Shown: one piece after another, positions 56,483-64,000 of the stretch
Numbering within the stretch: the first letter of the stretch is position 1
How the letters are laid out: each line of letters begins with the position of its first letter
Notes under the pieces: generated by a model
Told to the model about the DNA's origin: nothing
The model's database searches: none
What the model saw: only the letters and a program-made list of their open reading frames with translations
Program-made: the position numbers and the translations under genes
Source: Theocolax elegans
Taxonomy: Eukaryota > Arthropoda > Insecta > Hymenoptera > Cerocephalidae
Assembly: GCA_026168455.1 (NCBI GenBank)
Contig: CM047430.1
Span: 23,020,735 to 23,084,734 of the forward strand
Length of the DNA: 64,000 bases
Reading direction: 5' to 3'

Positions 56483-56995
56483 ATTTAAATTTTTTAAAAA
56501 ATTTCGTGCTTCTTTAAATTGTCATAACTTTTTACAGAATTGGAGGCCATAAAAATGCTACAGACCATTTGAAAGGTATTGCTCCAAGCTTTCTTTTAGA
56601 CTTTTGGATGAAAAAATCAAAGGTGGCGCACTTGCAATTATTTCAAGTTGAATATTGACATGTAGTTTATGTAACATTGACCTTGAGATTAGAAATTCTA
56701 ATCCAGAAGAATAAATTCTAGATATAATTAGCAACGAATGTTACATATAATGTTCTATAGTATAAGTTGATAGATTTTGAGTTATATAGCGGTAAACCCA
56801 GCTGGTGTTGAAAAAAATATGGAAAAATTCACTTTTTGAGGTTAGAATAACTTTTGAGCAAATAGATTCCAGTACCTAAAAATTTTTTTCTGTATTCTGA
56901 AAAACATTTGCAAAGTGTACCCAAAATTTGGTGCATTTTAAAATTTTGATCGGACCACTTCACGTGGAATACCCCATATGTATATAATATATAAC

Positions 56996-58129
56996 TAGCA
57001 ACAATTCCTCGGTCGCTAACGCTCCCTCGGTCGAAATTATACTAAATATATAATTATTTTTTATATTTTTTTTAAATTTATAATTTTACACTTTAATTGA
57101 ATAAAAATGTAAAATATAATATAATGTGTAATTAATTAACCTAGTATTCAGTTACAAACAATTTTTTTTAGTCAATAAAATAAAAATAACAGTGTATTAT
57201 ATTTGTAACATTGTATATACATATTTAATCTTAGTCAATTACACAAGAGTTTATAGATACTGAACATATTTCTACATAATACTGAAACAATTAAAAAAAA
57301 TTAAAAATAATCAACATGATAAAACTTACACTGGAGTAAGGAATTTTTATTTTTATTTTTAATACGTAGTAACACATATATCATTCCTTATAATATTTCC
57401 ACACTATTCGTGTAAGAAGCTACGTTAATCTAGTAACAAATGTGTTATTTTTCTACCAGAATAATATTTTCAACAAAAAAATTAGAATATAAAATTATTC
57501 TTTGACCATTTTACATATATTTCATGCTTTTTCATGATGTTTCACGGAAAGGAGATGAAGAATTTAAAATTTCATACAAAATTACTAAACTCCACTAATG
57601 CATCGTATCTATTCAATTATTCTTTCAAACAAATAATTATACATAATAATTGAATTTATAAAAATTTTTTTCAGATTAAAATTCTGGCTAAAAGATTTAT
57701 TTTCACATTTTATTAATTTTGTTTTATTTTCAAAAATCTTTTATAAAAGAGAATTTTAGTAATTGCAACCAAGAAATATAAATAATATTATACAATTACA
57801 ATAATAAAAAATTGAATATTAATTATAAAAGTTAGTTTAATATTACATTTGGTATTACATTCAAAAAATGAAAGAAAAATAATATTTTAAATTTTTTAAC
57901 CACTTTCCTCACGCATTTTACATCTTAGAAATAGGAGATGATGAAAATGTTTGTAAAAAAAATCTATATAAATGTAATAAAAAAAAAAAAATAAAACGTA
58001 TCGGCATATAAAATATGTATTACATTAAATTATATATATTATATTATAAATGTTATCAAAATTTATTAGAGTAAAAGTACTGTTTTTGTCAATGTTCGTA
58101 TTACTGTGACCACATTTATTTACCGAAAA
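56996..58129. other. AT-rich sequence, nothing recognised
   Basis: Over 1.1 kb of strongly AT-rich DNA with no ORF. A GC-richer word CGGTCGCTAACGCTCCCTCG at 57012-57031 resembles 17963-17985. Confidence 0.3.
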
Positions 58130-58500
58130 CCCCTATAAAATATTTTTGGAATTTTTCTACTAAACCCCCCTCTTGCCCCCTACCGCTCAATCATTAAATG
58201 GGGGATAAATTAAGACTGGTTGTCATATTCAATGTTGACCCTTCCTCCCACCTTTTTTCATCTTTAAAATAGGGGATAAAAAAGAGTGGTTGTCATATTG
58301 TTATTCACCTGTAACGAAAACCCTAAATTATTTTTGGAATTTTTCTAATTTTATTTCCTCCCTCCCCCTCTTGCCCCTCCGACATCTAGCAATAAATGGA
58401 GGATAAGTGAAGTGTGATTATCATTTCGCTATTCACCGTAACCAAAAACGTCATCTTAGTTTTTTTAGAATAAAATAGAATGGTCGTCATATTCTAATTC
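58090..58500. repeat. Diverged direct repeats of about 150-210 bp
   Basis: The words TATTTTTGGAATTTTTCTA, CCCCTCTTGCCCC and GGATAA(A/G)T recur in order from about 58139, 58320 and, partly, 58395. Three old copies, non-coding. Confidence 0.55.
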
Positions 58501-58507
58501 ACATATC

Positions 58508-58612
58508 GTCGGCTGAGTGGAAGAACGGTCTATCCGCTTGGAAAACGCCCTATCTCGGAACTCGTTTGGAAAACGCCCTATCTCGCGATCCGCTTGGAAA
58601 ACGTCCTATCTT
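58508..58612. repeat. Short tandem repeat of about 30 bp
   Basis: Three copies of (C)TTGGAAAACGCCCTATCT, at about 58537, 58564 and 58590, and a partial fourth upstream (ACGGTCTATCCGC). Confidence 0.7.
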
Positions 58613-58619
58613 AAATGAA

Positions 58620-59470
58620 ATTTTTCGCTTTCAAATTTTGTAGTGGCACCACTGCGCAACTTAAAAATTCTAAGCTTAAAATCTCATCCGTTTTCTCAAC
58701 TTTTTTTTTAATCTTTATTAACTTAAAACATTTTTTAAATTGCATGCAGGTCGGCTGATATAATAAGTACTCGATACATCGCCCCTGATAGACAGATAAA
58801 GTCATCCTGTTGAAAAAACCTCATATAAAACTATAAAAAAAAATATTTTTATCGTACATCATGTGGCTTTTGCACCCGGAGTTAGCGATAGAATGCTATA
58901 TATTATTTAATAGGAATCGGAAAGAATAAGCTTATAACTATAGGCTTCATAATGAACACCTCATAAAATGCGATAAAAATAAATTTGTTTATAAGGTTTT
59001 ATAGGAACAAACATGTAACATAAAAGAGCATAAAATAGTTTATCGGAGTATGTCGGGTACACATTTATATTTAAATATTTTGTATATATATTTACCGGGC
59101 ATTATAAGGATTTGCCACTTTTCACGTACTTATATATCAATGCTATTTCACTCTAAAGCTTATAGTATTTTATAATGAAAAACCTGAACATGAATGAATT
59201 ATCTATAGTTCTATTTCAGGTAATACAAAATGATATATTCTTAACAAGTGGATTTCTATCGGAATTTTAACAATTATTGCCTTATAGAGAATACAAAAAT
59301 ATAAGGTTAAATAGGGCGTTTCACTATAACGCCAAGTAACGGCTATATGACCTTATCAGCATATTTCAATATTATATAACTACTTACCTGGTACCTTTAT
59401 AGGGATTTATGACGATCGACGCATGAAATGGGCGGCTTGCCTAACGCATCGTACCTGGCTTTGCCAGTCA
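58620..59470. other. AT-rich sequence with CGATAAA/CCTTATA words
   Basis: No gene. Words such as CTTATAGG, TTTATAGG and CGATAAAA recur loosely, linking it to the duplicated segment that follows. Confidence 0.3.
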
Positions 59471-59474
59471 AAAA

Positions 59475-60030
59475 GTAACTGCTATTGAATCGCTTATCGC
59501 ATTGTATGAGGTATTGCTGTATTTACTATTTACAACGAATAGGCATGTATCTGGATTACAAATAATTAATGATTTTTCATGATTGCAATTTATCGGGTTA
59601 AAAATAGGAAATTTCACTATAAAGTCGAGCATTATTTATCCGAATCTACCGATATATTCTAATATTGTCAAGCAACCTAAGTGATTCGTTTATAGGGTTT
59701 AATCAGTATTGTCACATAAATCAGCGGTTTGATTACAGGATCTTATCGGTTACGCCTGTCGTAGAAGCAACCGCTATTGAATCGTTTATCGTATTTTATG
59801 AGGTATTGCTGTATTTTCTATTTACAACGAATAGGCATGTATCTGAATTTCAAATAATTAAAGATTTTTGATGATTGCAATTTATCGGGTTGAATAGGAC
59901 ATTTCACTAAAAAGTCGAGCATTATTTATCCGAATCTACCGATATATTCTAGTATTGTGAATCAAACTATGTGGTTCGTTTATAGGGTTTAATCAGTATT
60001 GTCACATAAATGAGCGGTTTAGTATTACAA
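59475..60030. repeat. Tandem duplication, about 297-bp unit
   Basis: 59475-59735 and 59770-60030 are colinear copies, from GAATCGCTTATCGCATT / GAATCGTTTATCGTATT through AATCAGTATTGTCACATAAA, about 90 percent identical by eye. The short open frame in it is probably chance. Confidence 0.85.
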
Positions 60031-60299
60031 CAAACACGGAATAGTCGATTACATTTTTGGCGCGAAACTTGTATTTCTCAAGTGGCTTTGGTCTTACTAA
60101 GAGCACACGGAAATATCGTACAATTGAAATATTTTTTCTAAAAATAGGTTAATACGTTTTCATATTAGAAAAATAATGAAGTATAAACTTTATTACAAGA
60201 GAATGCTAAATAAAGAATACATACTAATTCCGTAACAAATTCTGAATTATTTTAAATGTTAACATGAATCATCGAATCATATAAAAGATTAACAAAATT

Positions 60300-62140
60300 G
60301 GATTACTTTATTGAAAATTAAATTTAATATTTCTTTTTGGTGTTTATTACTTGCTTACTGCAGAAAACCACTATCTTTAATTTCATGAAGAATAACATTG
60401 AGAAATATTTATAATTAAAGGGCACAAAATTAAGAATACCTGCCAGTGTCACTCGAGTCTGACAGTTACTTCTATAACCATTAAGAAATCACTTAAATAT
60501 AGAAATATTTAATATTTCTTTGATGTTTATTAGTAGTTTGTAAGAAAAACTTCTATCATATATGCATGAAGAATATTAATGAAAAACATTTGAAACTAAT
60601 GGGCACAAAACTAAGAAAACATACCCTATTAAAAAAATTAGTACAAATTTAGTACAAATTCTGTACAAATTTTGTACAAATTTTGTACAATTTCTGTACA
60701 AATTCCGTACAAATTTAGAACTGTGAATTCGGACTTTTTAGGTACGAATTTTGTACAAATTTTGTACGTAATTTATACTAATTTTGTACTAATTTAGTAC
60801 CAAATTCGGTACTGATTTTGTACTAAATTTTTACTAATTTTTTTAATAGGGTAGAAATATTGTATAATTGAAATATTTTTTCTAATAGTCAGGTTACTAT
60901 ATTTAACTATTTGAAGAATAACGAAGCAAAACTTATCTAACAAATGTATACTAATTAAAGAATACATACAAATGTATACAAATATTTTACAAAGTTTACT
61001 TGCATCAGTCGTCATATAAGAATTATTATACTGGATAAGTTTATTTAAAATTACATTTAATATTTCTTTGTTGTTTATTAGTAGCTTACTGTAGACACCT
61101 TCGTTCTATACTTTCATGAAAAATAGCAATGAATAACATTTATAATTAATTAACAAAACTAAGAATACCTGCAAGTGTCACTCGAGTCTGACAGTTATTT
61201 CTATAACCATTACTAAAGTAGTTAAATGTATAGGAATATTGAATAATGAAATATTAGTTCTAAAAGTTCGGTTAATATTTTTTTTATTTTTAAAAAATAA
61301 TGAAGAATAAACTTTTATACAAGAGTATACCAATGAAAGAATACATATAAATGCCATTACGCATTCTGAATTATTTTACAGAGTTTACTTGAATCAGTAA
61401 ATCGTATAAGAATTATGATATTGGATAAGTTTATATAAAATAAATTTAATAATTCTTTGATTTTTATTAGTAGCTTTATAATAGAAAATTATTACCTTTA
61501 CTTGCATGAAGATTAACAATAAAAAATATTTATAACTAAATAATTCAAAATTAAGATTACACGCAACTGTCTAGAGTTTGGCTGTTATCTTATAAACATT
61601 ACTAATTAACTTAAACATAGACGTAGTATAAACTTTGAATATTTTTTTTTACAAGTTAGGTTAATATTTTTCCATCTTTCAATAATTAAAAAGAAAAACT
61701 TATGTTACAAGAATACACTAATTAAATTACTTTTTAACAAGAGCATAGTGTATATATATAAGTATATGTAAAATATTACTCACTCAGAGCTATTAATTAT
61801 TGCTATTAATTAGTTTTATAATTTAGAGCACATTCAAATTGAATTAAAATTATTTGTTTTCCAGATCTGTTTTGTCCTTGGAGGAAGAATATTCTTTGTA
61901 TTTGAAAATATACTGAAAATTAACATGTAATTGAGTTCGATTTGATGCCTGAAAAGAAAAGAATTATTTTATTGGATAAGTTTATGTAAAATAAATTTAA
62001 TATTTCTTTCATGTTAATTAGTAGTATATCATAGAAACTTCTATCTTCATATGCATGAAGAATAACAGTGAAAAACATTTATAACTAAAGGTTACAAAAC
62101 TAAGAATACATGCAAGTTCCCACGAGTATCGCTGCATATT
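60300..62140. repeat. Five diverged copies of an AT-rich repeat
   Basis: The order ATTTAATATTTCTTT, GTTTATTAGTAG, CATGAAGAATAAC, AAAACTAAGAATAC recurs at about 60320, 60510, 61050, 61445 and 61990, with CACTCGAGTCTGACAGTTA in three of them. Spacing 190-550 bp. An old tandem array of a larger unit with deletions. Confidence 0.6.
60624..60851. mobile_element. 228-bp CCCTATT...AATAGGG MITE
   Basis: Ends CCCTATTAAAAAAATTAGTA and the reverse complement, flanked by TA (60622-60623, 60852-60853). The interior is a run of GTACAAATTTTG/TTTGTACTAA words in both orientations. Same end and duplication style as the larger CCCT...AGGG elements. Confidence 0.8.
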
Positions 62141-62159
62141 AAGTACACTTATGTAATTC

Positions 62160-62560
62160 GTATTATTGTTGGCGCAGCCGATACAACCCGATATGCCGTC
62201 TGCCCCTTACATGCGTCGAACCTCGTAAAACCTTATAAAGACGTCAAACATTCGGAAACCGGATACATGCCTATTTGTTATAAATAATAAATACGGAATT
62301 GCCTGGTAGAATGGGATTAGCGATTTGATTAAGATTTGTTATTACTGGCGCAGCCGGTAATACCCAATAGGTCGTATGCCCAATACATGCGTCGATCCTC
62401 GTAAAACCGTATAAAAGAACTGTAATGATTCCTTTAAAATTATGGAATTTAACGGTAGACACCGATAGCTGTTAGTGGACAATATAGTGAGAAGCCTTAT
62501 AGAACCTTATTTATTCAATGCACACTAAGACGTCAAATATTCGAAAACCGGATACATGAC
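62160..62560. repeat. Diverged direct repeat with GGCGCAGCCG
   Basis: 62165-62290 and 62340-62420 share TTGGCGCAGCCGATAC/CTGGCGCAGCCGGTAA, ACATGCGTCGAACCTCGTAA and following bases. The phrase ACCGGATACATG appears again at 62545. Non-coding. Confidence 0.55.
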
Positions 62561-62713
62561 TATTTGTTATTGCTATAACTGTGGGAATATGTTTTAGAGG
62601 TATCCAGTAGTTCTCCTGAATTTTTTCAGATTTTTTCTGGGCCATTATTTTAAGTTACAGAGAGTCAAAGTTGACATTTTAGCACTTTTTTGCATTGTAT
62701 GCCCATTTTCATG

Positions 62714-63272
62714 AATTTTTAGCTCCCAGGGGATGCATTTTTCACTAAAAACATAAGTATGACTTTTTTTGTAAAATTTTCCGAACTTTTCATTAAAAAT
62801 ACTTTTAAAGACATAAATGTATGCTGTCACACTCTTGTAAGACATTTAAATCTTAAATAGTGAAAATCAGCAACTCTGCTCCGGACTTTGGTAACCGAAT
62901 ACTGTCTGAAAGATGTCTTTTTATAGTCAGAAACTGCCTAAAAATTTCCAGAGTGGGTCTAAATCATTAAGATCACTTATGGTCAAAATATTCGGGAAAA
63001 GTGCCCGAAATATTAATAGAAATGTATATTTGTTGCCTTATAACGAAGAATCTATTAGCATGATCATTGCAAAAAAATTTGTGCACTTACCTTGAAGTAG
63101 TAGAAAAGTATCTTCACTTGTTTCAGTATCCATCTAATCCCCTGTAAGCTGCTAAAAATACAAATATTATTATACAAATGTAAAAAATTAATTTTAAAAC
63201 ATTTATAATGCTGGATTTTTAGTTTTACATCCCTTACAAGAATTATAATACTAATCTGAAGGATTACTATAA
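62714..63272 (-). repeat. Left arm of large inverted repeat
   Basis: Inverse copy of 63443-64000, with few differences. It contains a mirrored exon-like segment at 63091-63133. The outer boundary is not known because the partner runs off the window; the arm may extend further left. Confidence 0.85.
63091..63133 (-). other. Possible first coding exon, left arm
   Basis: The minus strand reads TTTTTAGCAG, then about 18 bp, ATG and 14 codons (MDTETSEDTFLLLQ), then G|GTAAGTGC. A start codon in good context with a consensus donor. Confidence 0.4.
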
Positions 63273-63442
63273 AAGTATCAACATTATTATTATTATTATT
63301 CAGCAATACATTGTTTAGATTTCACAAACTTGTCACTGTCACATTATCATATTATTCATTATAATTATATATCCGATTTATTTATATATCTTTTGTATTA
63401 ATTACGTATATTCAGTTATTGTAATAATGATGTTTATATATT
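63273..63442. other. Spacer of the large inverted repeat
   Basis: About 170 bp, AT-rich, with an ATT microsatellite (about 63280-63300). Confidence 0.6.
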
Positions 63443-64000
63443 TATAGTAATCCTTCAGATTAGTATTATAATTCTTGTAAGGGATGTAAAACTAAAAATT
63501 CAGCATTATAAATGTTTTAAAATTAATTTTTTACATTTGTATAATAATATTTGTATTTTTAGCAGCTTACAGGGGATTAGATGGATACTGAAACAAGTGA
63601 AGATACTTTACTACTACTTCAAGGTAAGTGCACAAATTTTTTTGCAATTATCATGCTAATAGATTCTTCGTTATAAGGCAACAAATATACATTTCTATTA
63701 ATATTTCGGGCACTTTTCCCGGATATTTTGACCATAAGTGATCTTAATGATTTAGACCCACTCTGGACATTTTTAGGCAGTTTCTGACTATAAAAAGACA
63801 TCTTTTAGACCGTATTAGGTTACCAAAGTCCGGAGCAGAATTGCTGATTTTCACTATTTAAGGTTTAAATGGCTTACAAGAGTGTGACAGCATACATTTA
63901 TGTCTTTAAAAGTATTTTTAATGAAAAGTTCGGAAAATTTTACAAACAAAGTCATACTTATGTTTTTAGTGAAAAATGCATCCCCTGAGAGCTAAAAATT
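63443..64000 (+). repeat. Right arm of large inverted repeat (runs off window)
   Basis: Mirror of 62714-63272. Still matching at the last base of the window, so the element is longer than seen here. Confidence 0.85.
63581..63623 (+). other. Possible first coding exon, right arm
   Basis: Mirror of 63091-63133 with one coding change (Phe to Leu, MDTETSEDTLLLLQ), the same TTTTTAGCAG upstream and GTAAGTGC donor. No further exon was found. Confidence 0.4.

Larger units (their letters stand above)
50183..56975. mobile_element. Mutator-like fold-back MITE split by a CACTA-like element
   Basis: Arms of about 470 bp (50183-50656 and 56511-56975) begin GGTATTCCACGTGAAGTGGT and are inverted copies. 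Flanks show a 10-bp duplication ATATGTATAT (50173-50182, 56976-56985). Long inverted repeats with a 9-10 bp duplication are the pattern of Mutator-like elements. Without the 5.8-kb insertion in its loop it is about 1.0 kb and non-coding. Confidence 0.7.

Overview
The window looks like a repeat-rich, AT-rich segment of an arthropod nuclear genome. An insect is most likely and an ant or other hymenopteran is a guess from element style only; nothing here fixes the species. I recognise no ordinary single-copy host gene. Almost everything identifiable is a mobile element, a nested insertion, a fold-back repeat or a satellite array, and most coding sequence is broken.

The centrepiece is a Polinton/Maverick (adintovirus-like self-synthesising transposon) at 18829-43800. 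Its ends are set to the base by 5'-AG...CT-3' termini, terminal inverted repeats of about 0.9 kb and a perfect 6-bp target duplication (ATAGTA at 18823-18828 and 43801-43806). It carries protein-primed DNA polymerase B, packaging ATPase, retrovirus-like integrase with chromodomain, penton (minor capsid), a pVI-like protein, major capsid protein, adenovirus-type cysteine protease and several conserved small Polinton proteins. Most core genes have stops or frameshifts. Between polB and the ATPase, on the opposite strand, lies an undamaged two-exon gene encoding an extended Tudor domain of the kind that recognises PIWI proteins. This is the most interesting item in the window. The polymerase gene also appears to have a phase-1 intron. 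A 4.5-kb transposon interrupts the integrase gene, and a 1.1-kb insert with 15-bp target duplications sits in the right inverted repeat.

Left of the Polinton are: a decayed Gypsy-like LTR element on the minus strand (about 0.1-5.9 kb; gag and integrase survive, protease/RT/RNase H are deleted, with extra coiled-coil and AT-hook ORFs); a 1.1-kb fold-back element (6.75-7.84 kb); a hAT-type MITE with an 8-bp duplication (7.94-8.04 kb); another fold-back region (9.26-10.4 kb); a 3.8-kb near-palindromic transposon (12675-16462) with a second element and a tRNA-like sequence mirrored in both arms; and a retroelement gag/retropepsin relic (17.1-17.9 kb).

Right of the Polinton are: duplicated mini-exon-like segments (44.1 and 45.1 kb); a Helitron helicase relic (45.75-46.53 kb); a satellite of about 272 bp (47.1-49.8 kb); a DIRS-like RNase H relic; and a Mutator-like fold-back (50183-56975) split by a 5.8-kb CACTA/EnSpm-like transposon (50688-56482). 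In that transposon one inverted repeat has expanded into 2.8 kb of a 22-bp minisatellite. The last 7 kb hold AT-rich diverged tandem repeats, a small MITE, and one arm and most of the second arm of a large inverted repeat that runs off the window.

Five insertions of different sequence (12675-16462, 12891-14204, 31974-36453, 50688-56482, 60624-60851) share 5'-CCCT...AGGG-3' ends and 2-bp A/T target duplications. One encodes a Tnp2-like transposase, so the group is plausibly one CACTA-like superfamily whose subterminal repeats differ per family.
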